64,000 bases of DNA from Gordius sp. MW1 (Eukaryota; Nematomorpha; Gordioida; Gordea; Gordiidae), in contig OZ038529.1 in assembly GCA_964036665.1 (NCBI GenBank), forward strand, positions 13,958,060 through 14,022,059. Direction: 5' to 3'. The stretch's first letter is position 1; each line of letters opens with the position of its first letter. Position numbers and translations under genes: made by a program. The notes beneath the pieces were generated by a model that was not told the DNA's origin, searched no databases, and saw only the letters and a list, made by a program, of their open reading frames with translations. This document shows positions 9,929 to 24,315 of the stretch, in pieces.

Positions 9929-12900
9929 TCGATTGACTTCCGCAAAGAGGTTTTAAGCTGCGAGAACTATTCATTTTGACAAAAGACAACGTTTTATTGT
10001 TGCGATTAGTTTGTTGTATCGCAACGTGAGTGCTTAATTTTTGAAAATGACTCTATGCGATCATGATTTAAAAGTAATAGATTTCAGATTCTGATAAATT
10101 TTTACTTGGGATCATAGAAACCACGTCTGAAAACGACAACTTTCATCGGATGAATACGGTTCAAAGAAAAATATGTGAAATATTTTGAGGTAAAAATATT
10201 TATTTTTTTCGATTCTATGTGAAAGAGCATGAAAAAATATATAAAAGTAACCCAATTTAAGAATCCTATTATCCTCGATTGACTTCCGAAAAGAGGTTTT
10301 AAGCTGCGAGAACTATCATTTGACAAAAGGCAACGTTTTATTGTTGCGATTAGTTTGTTGTATCGCAACGTGATGCTTAATTTTTGAAAATGGCTCTATG
10401 CGATCATGATTTCAAAGTAATAGTTTTCAGATTCTGATAAATTTTTACTTGGGATCATAGAAACCACGTCTGAAAACGACAACTTTCATCTGATGAATAC
10501 GGTCCAAAGAAAAATATGTCAAAAATTTTGAGGTAAAAATATTTATTTTTTTCGATTCTATGTGAAAGAGCATAAAAAAATATATAAAAGTAAGCCAATT
10601 TGAGAATCCTATTATCCTCGAGTGACTTCCGAAAAGAGGTTTTAAGCTGCGAGAACTATCATTTTGACAAGACAACGTTTTATTGTTGCGATTAGTTTGT
10701 TGTATCGCAACGTGAGTGCTTAATTTTTGAAAATGACTCTATGCGATCATGATTTAAAAGTAATAGTTTTCAGATTCTGATAAATTTTTACTTGGGATCA
10801 TAGAAACCACGTCTGAAAACGACATCTTTCATCGGATGAATACGGTTCAAAGAAAAATATGTGAAAAATTTTGAGGTAAAAATATTTATTTTTTTCGATT
10901 CTATGTGAAAGAGCATGAAAAAATATATAAAAGTAAGCCAATTTGAGAATCCTATTATCCTCGATTGACTTCCGAAAAGAGGTTTTAAGCTGCGAGAACT
11001 ATCATTTTGACAAAAGACAACGTTTTATTGTTGCGATTAGTTTTTGTATCGCAACGTGAGTGCTTAATTTTTCAAAAATGCACTATGTGATCATGATTTT
11101 AAAGTAATAGTTTTCTGATTCTGATAAATTTTTACTTTTTATCATCGAAACCACGTCTGAAAACGACAACTTTCATCGGATGCATACGGTAAGAAAAATA
11201 TGTGAAAAATTTTGAGGTAAAAATATTTATTTTTTTCGATTCTATGTGAAAGAGCATGAAAAAATATATAAAAGTAACCCAATTTAAGAATCCTATTATC
11301 CTCGATTGACTTCCGAAAAGAGGTTTTAAGCTGCGAGAACTATCATTTGACAAAAGGCAACGTTTTATTGTTGCGATTAGTTTGTTGTATCGCAACGTGA
11401 TGCTTAATTTTTGAAAATGGCTCTATGCGATCATGATTTCAAAGTAATAGTTTTCAGATTCTGATAAATTTTTACTTGGGATCATAGAAACCACGTCTGA
11501 AAACGACAACTTTCATCTGATGAATACGGTCCAAAGAAAAATATGTCAAAAATTTTGAGGTAAAAATATTTATTTTTTTCGATTCTATGTGAAAGAGCAT
11601 AAAAAAATATATAAAAGTAAGCCAATTTGAGAATCCTATTATCCTCGAGTGACTTCCGAAAAGAGGTTTTAAGCTGCGAGAACTATCATTTTGACAAGAC
11701 AACGTTTTATTGTTGCGATTAGTTTGTTGTATCGCAACGTGAGTGCTTAATTTTTTAAAATGACTCTATGCGATCATGATTTAAAAGTAATAGTTTTCAG
11801 ATTCTGATAAATTTTTACTTGGGATCATAGAAACCACGTCTGAAAACGACATCTTTCATCGGATGAATACGGTTCAAAGAAAAATATGTGAAAAATTTTG
11901 AGGTAAAAATATTTATTTTTTTCGATTCTATGTGAAAGAGCATGAAAAAATATATAAAAGTAAGCCAATTTGAGAATCCTATTATCCTCGATTGACTTCC
12001 GAAAAGAGGTTTTAAGCTGCGAGAACTATCATTTTGACAAAAGACAACGTTTTATTGTTGCGATTAGTTTTTGTATCGCAACGTGAGTGCTTAATTTTTC
12101 AAAAATGCACTAAGTGATCATGATTTTAAAGTAATAGTTTTCTGATTCTGATAAATTTTTACTTTTTATCATCGAAACCACGTCTGAAAACGACAACTTT
12201 CATCGGATGCATACGGTAAGAAAAATATGTGAAAAATTTTGAGGTAAAAATATTTATTTTTTTTGATTCTATGTGAAAGAGCATGAAAAAATATATAAAA
12301 GTAAGCCAATTTGAGAATCCTATTATCTTCGATTGACTTCCGCAAAGAGGTTTTAAGCTGCGAGAACTATTCATTTTGACAAAAGACAACGTTTTATTGT
12401 AGCGATTAGTTTGTTGTATCCAACGTGAGTGCTTAATTTTTAAAAATGGCTCTATGCGATCATGATTACAAAGTAATAGTTTTCAGATTCTGATTAATTT
12501 TTACTTGGGATCATAGAAACCACGTCTGACGACAACTTTCATCGGATGCATACGGTAAGAAAAATATGTGAAAAATTTTGAGGTAAAAATATTTATTTTT
12601 TTCGATTCTATGTGAAAGAGCATGAAAAAATATATAAAAGTAAGCCAATTTGAGAATCCTATTATCCTCGATTGACTTCCGAAAAGAGGTTTAAACTGCG
12701 AGAACTATTCATTTTGACAAAAGACTACGTTTTATTGTTGCGATTAGTTTGTTGTATCGCAACGTGATGCTTATTTGAAAATGGCTCTATGCGATCATGA
12801 TTTCAAAGTAATAGTTTTCAGATTCTCATAAATTATTACTTGGGATCATAGAAACCACGTCTGAAAACGACAACTTTCATCTGATGAATACGGTCCAAAG

Positions 12901-13351
12901 AAAAATATGTCAAAAATTTTGAGGTAAAAATATTTATTTTTTTCGATTCTATGTGAAAGAGCATAAAAAAATATATAAAAGTAAGCCAATTAGAAAATCC
13001 TATTATCCTCGAGTGACTTCCGAAAAGAGGTTTTAAGCTGCGAGAACTATCATTTTGACAAGACAACGTTTTATTGTTGCGATTAGTTTGTTTTATCGCA
13101 ACGTGAATGCTTAATTTTTCAAAAATGCACTATGCGATCATGATTTTAAAGTAATAGTTTTCTGATTCTGATAAATTTTTACTTTTTATCATCGAAACCA
13201 CGTCTGAAAACGACAACTTTCATCGGATGCATACGGTTGAAAGAAAAATATGTGAAAAATTTTGAGGTAAAAATATTTATTTTTTTCGATTCTATGTGAA
13301 AGAGCATGAAAAAATATATAAAAGTAAGCCAATTTGAGAATCCTATTATCC
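9929..13351. repeat. 10-mer HOR, copy 2 (about 3423 bp)
   Basis: Ten monomers (9929, 10275, 10618, 10961, 11302, 11645, 11988, 12329, 12668, 13009) corresponding one-to-one with 6510-9591. Copy-specific changes are few, for example CACTAAGTGATC at about 12110 against CACTATGTGATC, and a lost G in TGTATCCAACG at 12416-12426. The final monomer is longer because it carries the CGATT segment missing from 9591-9928. Confidence 0.9.
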
Positions 13352-15415
13352 TCGATTGACTTCCGCAAAGAGGTTTTAAGCTGCGAGAACTATTCATTTT
13401 GACAAAAGACAACGTTTTATTGTTGCGATTAGTTTGTTGTATCGCAACGTGAGTGCTTAATTTTTGAAAATGACTCTATGCGATCATGATTTAAAAGTAA
13501 TAGTTTTCAGATTCTGATAAATTTTTACTTGGGATCATAGAAACCACGTCTGAAAACGACAACTTTCATCGGATGAATACGGTTCAAAGAAAAATATGTG
13601 AAATATTTTGAGGTAAAAATATTTATTTTTTTCGATTCTATGTGAAAGAGCATGAAAAAATATATAAAAGTAAGCCAATTTGAGAATCCTATTATCCTCG
13701 ATTGACTTCCGAAAAGAGGTTTTAAGCTGCGAGAACTATCATTTGACAAAAGGCAACGTTTTATTGTTGCGATTGGTTTGTTGTATCGCAACGTGATGCT
13801 TAATTTTTGAAAATGGCTCTATGCGATCATGATTTCAAAGTAATAGTTTTCAGATTCTGATAAATATTTACTTGGGATCATAGAAACCACGTCTGAAAAC
13901 GACAACTTTCATCTGATGAATACGGTCCAAAGAAAAATATGTCAAAAATTTTGAGGTAAAAATATTTATTTTTTTCGATTCTATGTGAAAGAGCATGAAA
14001 AAATATATAAAAGTAAGCCAATTTGAGAATCCTATTATCCTCGATTGACTTCCGCAAAGAGGTTTTAAGCTGCGAGAACTATTCATTTTGACAAAAGACA
14101 ACGTTTTATTGTTGCGATTAGTTTGTTGTATCGCAACGTGAGTGCTTAATTTTTGAAAATGACTCTATGCGATCATGATTTAAAAGTAATAGTTTTCAGA
14201 TTCTGATAAATTTTTACTTGGGATCATAGAAACCACGTCTGAAAACGACAACTTTCATCGGATGAATACGGTTCAAAGAAAAATATGTGAAATATTTTGA
14301 GGTAAAAATATTTATTTTTTTCGATTCTATGTGAAAGAGCATGAAAAAATATATAAAAGTAACCCAATTTAAGAATCCTATTATCCTCGAGTGACTTCCG
14401 AAAAGAGGTTTTAAGCTGCGAGAACTATCATTTTGACAAAAGACAACGTTTTATTGTTGCGATTAGTTTGTTGTATCGCAACGTGAGTGCTTAATTTTTC
14501 AAAAATGCACTATGCGATCATGATTTTAAAGTAATAGTTTTCTGATTCTGATAAATTTTTACTTTTTATCATCGAAACCACGTCTGAAAACGACAACTTT
14601 CATCGGATGCATACGGTTGAAAGAAAAATATGTGAAAAATTTTGAGGTAAAAATATTTATTTTTTTCTATGTGAAAGAGCATGAAAAAATATATAAAAGT
14701 AAGCCAATTTGAGAATCCTATAATCCTCGATTGACTTCCGCAAAGAGGTTTTAAGCTGCGAGAACTATTCATTTTGACAAAAGACAACGTTTTATTGTTG
14801 CGATTAGTTTGTTGTATCGCAACGTGAGTGCTTAATTTTTGAAAATGACTCTATGCGATCATGATTTAAAAGTAATAGATTTCAGATTCTGATAAATTTT
14901 TACTTGGGATCATAGAAACCACGTCTGAAAACGACAACTTTCATCGGATGAATACGGTTCAAAGAAAAATATGTCAAATATTTTGAGGTAAAAATATTTA
15001 TTTTTTTCGATTCTATGTGAAAGAGCATGAAAAAATATATAAAAGTAACCCAATTTAAGAATCCTATTATCCTCGATTGACTTCCGAAAAGAGGTTTTAA
15101 GCTGCGAGAACTATCATTTGACAAAAGGCAACGTTTTATTGTTGCGATTAGTTTGTTGTATCGCAACGTGATGCTTAATTTTTGAAAATGGCTCTATGCG
15201 ATCATGATTTCAAAGTAATAGTTTTCAGATTCTGATAAATTTTTACTTGGGATCATAGAAACCACGTCTGAAAACGACATCTTTCATCGGATGAATACGG
15301 TTCAAAGAAAAATATGTGAAAAATTTTGAGGTAAAAATATTTATTTTTTTCGATTCTATTTGAAAGAGCATGAAAAAATATATAATAATAAGCCAATTTG
15401 AGAATCCTATTATCC
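13352..15415. repeat. 24-mer HOR, partial second copy
   Basis: Six monomers (13352 to 15415) that repeat 5135-7198 at an offset of 8217 bp. Shared markers include the CGATT-less short monomer at 14387 (copy of 6170) and the CCCAATTTAAGAATCC variant near 15050 (copy of about 6833). The match ends at about 15416, where a different sub-lineage begins with a monomer carrying a 10-bp stem-loop deletion. Confidence 0.88.
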
Positions 15416-15484
15416 TCGATTGACTTCCGAAAAGAGGTTTTAAGCTGCGAGAACTATCATTTTGACAAAAGACAACGTTTTATT

Positions 15485-15501
15485 GTTGCGATTAGTGCAA
15501 C
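15485..15501. other. Stem-loop deletion variant (10-bp loss)
   Basis: GTTGCGATTAGTGCAAC: loss of TTGTTGTATC removes part of the loop and the first bases of the right arm, leaving 5-bp arms GTTGC/GCAAC. I saw it only in monomer 15416, which also marks the switch to the central sub-lineage. Confidence 0.85.
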
Positions 15502-17818
15502 GTGAGTGCTTAATTTTTCAAAAATGCATTATGCGATCATGATTTTAAAGTAATAGTTTTCTGATTCTGATAAATTTTTACTTTTTATCATCGAAACCAC
15601 GTCTGAAAACGACAACTTTCATCGGATGAATACGGTTCAAAGAAAAATATGTGAAAAATTTTGAGGTAAAAATATTTATTTTTTTCGATTCTATGTGAAA
15701 GAGCATGAAAAAATATATAAAAGTAAGCCAATTTGAGAATCCTATTATCCTCGATTGACTTCCGAAAAGAGGTTTTAAGCTGAGAGAACTATCATTTTGA
15801 CAAAAGACAACGTTTTATTGTTGCGATTATTTTGTTGTATCGCAACGTGAGTGCTTAATTTTTGAAAACTGCTCTATGCGATTATGATTTCAAAGTAATA
15901 GTTTTCAGATTCTGATAAATTTTTACTTGGGATCATAGAAACCACGTCTGAAAACGACAACTTTCATCGGATGAATACGGTTCAAAGAAAAATATGTGAA
16001 AAATTTTAAGGTAAAAATATTTATTTTTTTCGATTCTATGTGAAAGAGCATGAAAAAATATATAAAAGTAAGCCAATTTGAGAATCCTATTATCCTCGAT
16101 TTACTTCCGAAAAGAGGTTTTAAGCTGCCAGAACTATTCATTTTGACAAAAGACAACGTTTTATTGTTGCGATTAGTTTGTTTTATCGCAACGTGAGTGC
16201 TGAATTTTTGAAAACTGCTCTATGCGATTATGATTTCAAAGTAATAGTTTTTAGATTCTGATAAATTTTTAATTGGGATCATAGAAACCATGTCTGAAAA
16301 CGACAACTTTCATCGGATGAATACGGTTCAAAGAAAAATAAGTGAAAACTTTTGAATTAAAAATATTTATTTTTTTTGATTCTATGTGAAAGAGCATATA
16401 AAAAAAATATATAAAAGTAAGCCAATTTGAGAATCCTATTATCCTCGATTGACTTCCGAAAAGAGGTTTTAAGCTGAGAGAACTATCATTTGACAAAAGA
16501 CAACGTTTTATTGTTGCGATTAGTTTGTTGTATCTCAACGTGATGCTTAATTTTTGAAAATGGCTCTATGCGATCATGATTTCAAAGTAATAGTTTTCAG
16601 ATTCTGATAAATTTTTACTTGGGATCATAGAAACCATGTCTGAAAACAACAACTTTCATCAGATGAATACGGTTCAAAGAAAAATATGTGAAAAATTTTG
16701 AGGTAAAAATATTTATTTTTTTCGATTCTATGTGAAAGAGCATGAAAAAATATATAAAAGTAAGCCAATTTGAGAATCCTATTATCCTCGATTGACTTCC
16801 GAAAAGAGGTTTTAAGCTGCGAGAACTATTCATTTTGACAAAAGACAACGTTTTATTGTTGCGATTAGTTTGTTGTATCGCAACGTGATGCTTAATTTTT
16901 GAAAATGGCTCTATGCGATCATGATTTAAAAGTATTATTTTTCAGATACTGATAAATGTTTACTTGGGATCATAGAAACCACGTCTGAAAACGACAACTT
17001 TCATCGGATGAATACGGTTCAAAGAAAAATATGTGAAAAATTTTGAGGTAAAAATATTTATTTTTTTCGATTCTATGTGAAAGAGCATGAAAAAATATAT
17101 AAAAGTAAGCCAATTTGAGAATCCTATTATCCTCGATTGACTTCCGAAAAGAGGTTTTAAGCTGAGAGAACTATCATTTGACAAAAGACAACGTTTTATT
17201 GTTGCGATTAGTTTGTTGTATCGCAACGTGATGCTTAATTTTTGAAAATGGCTCTATGCGATCATGATTTCAAAGTAATAGTTTTCAGATTCTGATAAAT
17301 TTTTTCTTGGGATCATAGAAACCATGTCTGAAAACGACAACTTCATCGGATGAATACGGTTCAAAGAAAAATATGTGAAAAATTTTGAGGTAAAAATATT
17401 TATTTTTTTCGATTCTATGTGAAAGAGCATGAAAAAATATATAATAGTAAGCCAATTTGAGAATCCTATTATCCTCGATTGACTTCCGAAAAGAGGTTTT
17501 AAGCTGCGAGAACTATCATTTTGACAAAAGACAACGTATTATTGTTGCGATTAGTTTGTTGTATCGCAACGTGATGCTTAATTTTTGAAAATGGCTCTAT
17601 GCGATCATGATTTAAAAGTAAAAGTTTTCAGATACTGATAAATTTTTACTTGGGATCATAGAAACCACGTCTGAAAACGACAACTTTCATCGGATGAATA
17701 CGGTTCAAAGAAAAATATGTGAAAAATTTTGAGGTAAAAATATTTATTTTTTTCGATTCTATGTGAAAGAGCATGAAAAAATATATAAAAGTAAGCCAAT
17801 TTGAGAATCCTATTATCC

Positions 17819-18151
17819 TCGATTTAATTAAGCTGCCAGAACTATAGAACTATTCATTTTGACAAAAGACAACGTTTTATTGTTGCGATTAGTTTGTTGT
17901 ATCGCAACGTGAGTGCTGAATTTTTGAAAACTTCTATGCGATTATGATTTCAAAGTAATAGTTTTTAGATTCTGATAAATTTTTACTTGGGATCATAGAA
18001 ACCACGTCTGAAAACGACAACTTTCATCGGATGAATACGGTTCAAAGAAAAATATGTGAAAAATTTTGAGGTAAAAATATTTATTTTTTTCGATTCTATG
18101 TGAGCATGAAAAAATATATAAAAGTAAGCCAATTTGAGAATCCTATTATCC
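17819..18151. repeat. Marker monomer with 5' deletion and 8-bp duplication
   Basis: The start reads TCGATTTAATTAAGCTGCC: the CCGAAAAGAGGTTTT segment is gone and the following AGAACTAT is doubled. The same rearranged monomer is found at 21588, 23638 and 25688, spaced 3769, 2050 and 2050 bp. It is a unique tag for counting HOR copies. The loss leaves the stem-loop and TATA-like motif intact. Confidence 0.9.
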
Positions 18152-20215
18152 TCGATTGACTTCCGAGAAGAGGTTTTAAGCTGAGAGAACTATCATTTGA
18201 CAAAAGACAACGTTTTATTGTTGCGATTAGTTTGTTGTATCGCAACGTGATGCTTAATTTTTGAAAATGGCTCTATGCGATCATGATTTAAAAGTAATAG
18301 TTTTCAGATACTGATAAATTTTTACTTGGGATCATAGAAACCACGTCTGAAAACGACAACTTTCATCAGATGAATACGGTTCAAAGAAAAATATGTGAAA
18401 AATTTTGAGGTAAAAATATTTATTTTTTTCGATTCTATCTGAAAGAGCATGAAAAAATATATAAAAGTAAGCCAATTTGAGAATCCTATTATCCTCGATT
18501 TAATTCCGAAAAGAGGTTTTAAGCTGCCAGAACTATTCATTTTGACAAAAGACAACGTTTTATTGTTGCGATTAGTTTGTTGTATCGCAACGTGAGTGCT
18601 GAATTTTTGAAAACTGCTCTATGCGATTATGATTTCAAAGTAATAGTTTTTAGATTCTGATAAATTTTTACTTGGGATCATAGAAACCACGTCTGAAAAC
18701 GACAACTTTCATCGGATGAATACGGTTCAAAGAAAAATATGTGAAAATTTTGAGGTAAAAATATTTATTTTTTTCGATTCTATGTGAAAGAGCATGAAAA
18801 AATATATAAAAGTAAGCCGATTTGAGAATCCTATTATCCTCGATTGACTTCCGAAAAGAGGTTTTAAGCTGAGAGAACTATCATTTGACAAAAGACAACG
18901 TTTTATTGTTGCGATTAGTTTGTTGTATCGCAACGTGATGCTTAATTTTTGAAAATCGCTCTATGCGATCATGATTTCAAAGTAATAGTTTTCAGATTCT
19001 GATAAATTTTTACTTGGGATCATAGAAACCACGTCTGAAAACGACAACTTTCATCGGATGAATACGGTTCAAAGAAAAATATGTGAAAAATTTTGAGGTA
19101 AAAATATTTATTTTTTTTGATTCTATGTGAAAGAGCATGAAAAAATATATAAAAGTAAGCCAATTTGAGAATCCTATTATCCTCGATTGACTTCCGAAAA
19201 GAGGTTTTAAGCTGCGAGAACTATCATTTTGACAAAAGACAACGTTTTATTGTTGCGATTATTTTGTTGTATCGCAACGTGGGTGCTTAATTTTTGAAAA
19301 CTGCTCTATGCGATTATGATTTCAAAGTAATAGTTTCCAGATTCTGATAAATTTTTACTTGGGATCATAGAAACCACGTCTGAAAACGACAACTTTCATC
19401 GGATGAATACGGTTCAAAGAAAAATATGTGAAAAATTTTAAGGTAAAAATATTTATTTTTTTCGATTCTATGTGAAAGAGCATGAAAAAATATATAAAAG
19501 TAAGCCAATTTGAGAATCCTATTATCCTTGATTTACTTCCGAAAAGAGGTTTTAAGCTGCCAGAACTATTCATTTTGACAAAAGACAACGTTTTATTGTT
19601 GCGATTAGTTTGTTGTATCGCAACGTGAGTGCTGAATTTTTGAAAACTGCTCTATGCGATTATGATTTCAAAGTAATAGTTTTTAGATTCTGATAAATTT
19701 TTAATTGGGATCATAGAAACCACGTCTGAAAACGACAACTTTCATCGGATGAATACGGTTCAAAGAAAAATATGTGAAAAATTTTGAGGTAAAAATATTT
19801 ATTTTTTTCGATTCTATGTGAAAGAGCATGAAAATTATATAAAAGTAAGCCAATTTGAGAATCCTATTATCCTCGATTGACTTCCGAAAAGAGGTTTTAA
19901 GCTGAGAGAACTATCATTTGACAAAAGACAACGTTTTATTGTTGCGATTAGTTTGTTGTATCTCAACGTGATGCTTAATTTTTGAAAATGGCTCTATGCG
20001 ATCATGATTTCAAAGTAATAGTTTTCAGATTCTGATAAATTTTTACTTGGGATCATAGAAACCATGTCTGAAAACGACAACTTTCATCAGATGAATACGG
20101 TTCAAAGAAAAATATGTGAAAAATTTTGAGGTAAAAATATTTATTTTTTTCGATTCTATGTGAAAGAGCATGAAAAAATATATAATAGTAAGCCAATTTG
20201 AGAATCCTATTATCC

Positions 20216-22265
20216 TCGATTGACTTCCGAAAAGAGGTTTTAAGCTGCGAGAACTATCATTTTGACAAAAGACAACGTTTTATTGTTGCGATTAGTTTGT
20301 TGTATCGCAACGTGATGCTTAATTTAAAATGGCTCTATGCGATCATGATTTAAAAGTAATAGTTTTCAGATACTGATAAATTTTTACTTGGGATCATAGA
20401 AACCACGTCTGAAAACGACAACTTTCATCGGATGAATACGGTTCAAAGAAAAATATGTGAAAAATTTTAAGGTAAAAATATTTATTTTGTTCGATTCTAT
20501 GTGAAAGAGCATGAAAAAATATATAAAAGTAAGCCAATTTGAGAATCCTATTATCCTCGATTTACTTCCGAAAAGAGGTTTTAAGCTGCCAGAACTATTC
20601 ATTTTGACAAAAGACAACGTTTTATTGTTGCGATTAGTTTGTTGTATCGCAACGTGATGCTTAATTTTTGAAAATGGCTCTATGCGATCATGATTTAAAA
20701 GTAATATTTTTCAGATACTGATAAATTTTTACTTGGGATCATAGAAACCACGTCTGAAAACGACAACTTTCATCGGATGAATACGGTTCAAAGAAAAATA
20801 TGTGAAAAATTTTGAGGTAAAAATATTTATTTTTTTCGATTCTATGTGAAAGAGCATAAAAAAATATATAAAAGTAAGCCAATTTGAGAATCCTATTATC
20901 CTCGATTGACTTCCGAAAAGAGGTTTTAAGCTGAGAGAACTATCATTTGACAAAAGACAACGTTTTATTGTTGCGATTAGTTTGTTGTATCGCAACGTGA
21001 TGCTTAATTTTTGAAAATGGCTCTATGCGATCATGATTTCAAAGTAATAGTTTTCAGATTCTGATAAATTTTTACTTGGGATCATAGAAACCATGTCTGA
21101 AAACGACAACTTCATCGGATGAATACGGTTCAAAGAAAAATATGTGAAAAATTTTGAGGTAAAAATATTTATTTTTTTCGATTCTATGTGAAAGAGCATG
21201 AAAAAATATATAATAGTAAGCCAATTTGAGAATCCTATTATCCTCGATTGACTTCCGAAAAGAGGTTTTAAGCTGCGAGAACTATCATTTTGACAAAAGA
21301 CAACGTATTATTGTTGCGATTAGTTTGTTGTATCGCAACGTGATGCTTAATTTTTGAAAATGGCTCTATGCGATCATGATTTAAAAGTAAAAGTTTTCAG
21401 ATACTGATAAATTTTTACTTGGGATCATAGAAACCACGTCTGAAAACGACAACTTTCATCGGATGAATACGGTTCAAAGAAAAATATGTGAAAAATTTTG
21501 AGGTAAAAATATTTATTTTTTTCGATTCTATGTGAAAGAGCATGAAAAAATATATAAAAGTAAGCCAATTTGAGAATCCTATTATCCTCGATTTAATTAA
21601 GCTGCCAGAACTATAGAACTATTCATTTTGACAAAAGACAACGTTTTATTGTTGCGATTAGTTTGTTGTATCGCAACGTGAGTGCTGAATTTTTGAAAAC
21701 TGCTCTATGCGATTATGATTTCAAAGTAATAGTTTTTAGATTCTGATAAATTTTTACTTGGGATCATAGAAACCACGTCTGAAAACGACAACTTTCATCG
21801 GATGAATACGGTTCAAAGAAAAATATGTGAAAAATTTTGAGGTAAAAATATTTATTTTTTTCGATTCTATGTGAGCATGAAAAAATATATAAAAGTAAGC
21901 CAATTTGAGAATCCTATTATCCTCGATTGACTTCCGAGAAGAGGTTTTAAGCTGAGAGAACTATCATTTGACAAAAGACAACGTTTTATTGTTGCGATTA
22001 GTTTGTTGTATCGCAACGTGATGCTTAATTTTTGAAAATGGCTCTATGCGATCATGATTTAAAAGTAATAGTTTTCAGATACTGATAAATTTTTACTTGG
22101 GATCATAGAAACCACGTCTGAAAACGACAACTTTCATCAGATGAATACGGTTCAAAGAAAAATTTGTGAAAAATTTTGAGGTAAAAATATTTATTTTTTT
22201 CGATTCTATCTGAAAGAGCATGAAAAAATATATAATAGTAAGCCAATTTGAGAATCCTATTATCC
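20216..22265. repeat. 6-mer HOR, copy 1 (2050 bp)
   Basis: Six monomers at 20216, 20557, 20902, 21244, 21588 and 21923. Unit markers are the shortened GCTTAATTTAAAATGGC in the first, TATTTTGTTCGATTC in the second, CATAGAAACCATGTCTG and GACAACTTCATCGG (1-bp loss) in the third, AACGTATTATTG in the fourth, the deleted start in the fifth and CTATGTGAGCATG (6-bp loss) in the sixth. Copy-specific: GAGCATAAAAAAATAT near 20854, and AAATTTGTG near 22163. Confidence 0.95.
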
Positions 22266-24315
22266 TCGATTGACTTCCGAAAAGAGGTTTTAAGCTGCGA
22301 GAACTATCATTTTGACAAAAGACAACGTTTTATTGTTGCGATTAGTTTGTTGTATCGCAACGTGATGCTTAATTTAAAATGGCTCTATGCGATCATGATT
22401 TAAAAGTAATAGTTTTCAGATACTGATAAATTTTTACTTGGGATCATAGAAACCACGTCTGAAAACGACAACTTTCATCGGATGAATACGGTTCAAAGAA
22501 AAATATGTGAAAAATTTTAAGGTAAAAATATTTATTTTGTTCGATTCTATGTGAAAGAGCATGAAAAAATATATAAAAGTAAGCCAATTTGAGAATCCTA
22601 TTATCCTCGATTTACTTCCGAAAAGAGGTTTTAAGCTGCCAGAACTATTCATTTTGACAAAAGACAACGTTTTATTGTTGCGATTAGTTTGTTGTATCGC
22701 AACGTGATGCTTAATTTTTGAAAATGGCTCTATGCGATCATGATTTAAAAGTAATATTTTTCAGATACTGATAAATTTTTACTTGGGATCATAGAAACCA
22801 CGTCTGAAAACGACAACTTTCATCGGATGAATACGGTTCAAAGAAAAATATGTGAAAAATTTTGAGGTAAAAATATTTATTTTTTTCGATTCTATGTGAA
22901 AGAGCATGAAAAAATATATAAAAGTAAGCCAATTTGAGAATCCTATTATCCTCGATTGACTTCCGAAAAGAGGTTTTAAGCTGAGAGAACTATCATTTGA
23001 CAAAAGACAACGTTTTATTGTTGCGATTAGTTTGTTGTATCGCAACGTGATGCTTAATTTTTGAAAATGGCTCTATGCGATCATGATTTCAAAGTAATAG
23101 TTTTCAGATTCTGATAAATTTTTACTTGGGATCATAGAAACCATGTCTGAAAACGACAACTTCATCGGATGAATACGGTTCAAAGAAAAATATGTGAAAA
23201 ATTTTGAGGTAAAAATATTTATTTTTTTCGATTCTATGTGAAAGAGCATGAAAAAATATATAATAGTAAGCCAATTTGAGAATCCTATTATCCTCGATTG
23301 ACTTCCGAAAAGAGGTTTTAAGCTGCGAGAACTATCATTTTGACAAAAGACAACGTATTATTGTTGCGATTAGTTTGTTTTATCGCAACGTGATGCTTAA
23401 TTTTTGAAAATGGCTCTATGCGATCATGATTTAAAAGTAAAAGTTTTCAGATACTGATAAATTTTTACTTGGGATCATAGAAACCACGTCTGAAAACGAC
23501 AACTTTCATCGGATGAATACGGTTCAAAGAAAAATATGTGAAAAATTTTGAGGTAAAAATATTTATTTTTTTCGATTCTATGTGAAAGAGCATGAAAAAA
23601 TATATAAAAGTAAGCCAATTTGAGAATCCTATTATCCTCGATTTAATTAAGCTGCCAGAACTATAGAACTATTCATTTTGACAAAAGACAACGTTTTATT
23701 GTTGCGATTAGTTTGTTGTATCGCAACGTGAGTGCTGAATTTTTGAAAACTGCTCTATGCGATTATGATTTCAAAGTAATAGTTTTTAGATTCTGATAAA
23801 TTTTTACTTGGGATCATAGAAACCACGTCTGAAAACGACAACTTTCATCGGATGAATACGGTTCAAAGAAAAATATGTGAAAAATTTTGAGGTAAAAAAA
23901 TTTATTTTTTTCGATTCTATGTGAGCATGAAAAAATATATAAAAGTAAGCCAATTTGAGAATCCTATTATCCTCGATTGACTTCCGAGAAGAGGTTTTAA
24001 GCTGAGAGAACTATCATTTGACAAAAGACAACGTTTTATTGTTGCGATTAGTTTGTTGTATCGCAACGTGATGCTTAATTTTTGAAAATGGCTCTATGCG
24101 ATCATGATTTAAAAGTAATAGTTTTCAGATACTGATAAATTTTTACTTGGGATCATAGAAACCACGTCTGAAAACGACAACTTTCATCAGATGAATACGG
24201 TTCAAAGAAAAATATGTGAAAAATTTTGAGGTAAAAATATTTATTTTTTTCGATTCTATCTGAAAGAGCATGAAAAAATATATAATAGTAAGCCAATTTG
24301 AGAATCCTATTATCC
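22266..24315. repeat. 6-mer HOR, copy 2 (2050 bp)
   Basis: Same six monomer types, exactly 2050 bp after copy 1 at every monomer start (22266, 22607, 22952, 23294, 23638, 23973). Copy-specific changes are few: GTTTGTTTTATCG near 23378 and GTAAAAAAATTTATT near 23893. Near-identity points to very recent amplification. Confidence 0.95.

Larger units (their letters stand above)
5135..13351. repeat. 24-mer HOR period of 8217 bp (complete copy)
   Basis: Monomers at 5135, 5481, 5824, 6170, 6510 and 6856 recur at 13352, 13698, 14041, 14387, 14727 and 15073, all exactly 8217 bp later. The match also extends backward: 3770, 4111, 4451 and 4792 correspond to 11988, 12329, 12668 and 13009 (8217-8218). 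This long unit contains an internal duplicated 10-mer, so its period was enlarged by a later duplication. Confidence 0.88.
15416..20215. repeat. Central sub-lineage domain, first part (14 monomers)
   Basis: Monomer starts: 15416, 15751, 16096, 16445, 16788, 17133, 17475, 17819, 18152, 18495, 18840, 19183, 19528 and 19873. From here monomers carry CTGCCAGAAC or CTGAGAGAAC and GAAAACTGCTCTATGCGATT in place of the states seen before. Monomers 17133-18494 are an additional copy of part of the downstream 2050-bp unit (offset 3769 bp to 20902-22265). Monomers 18152-20215 also match 26023-28071 at about 7.86 kb. Confidence 0.85.
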
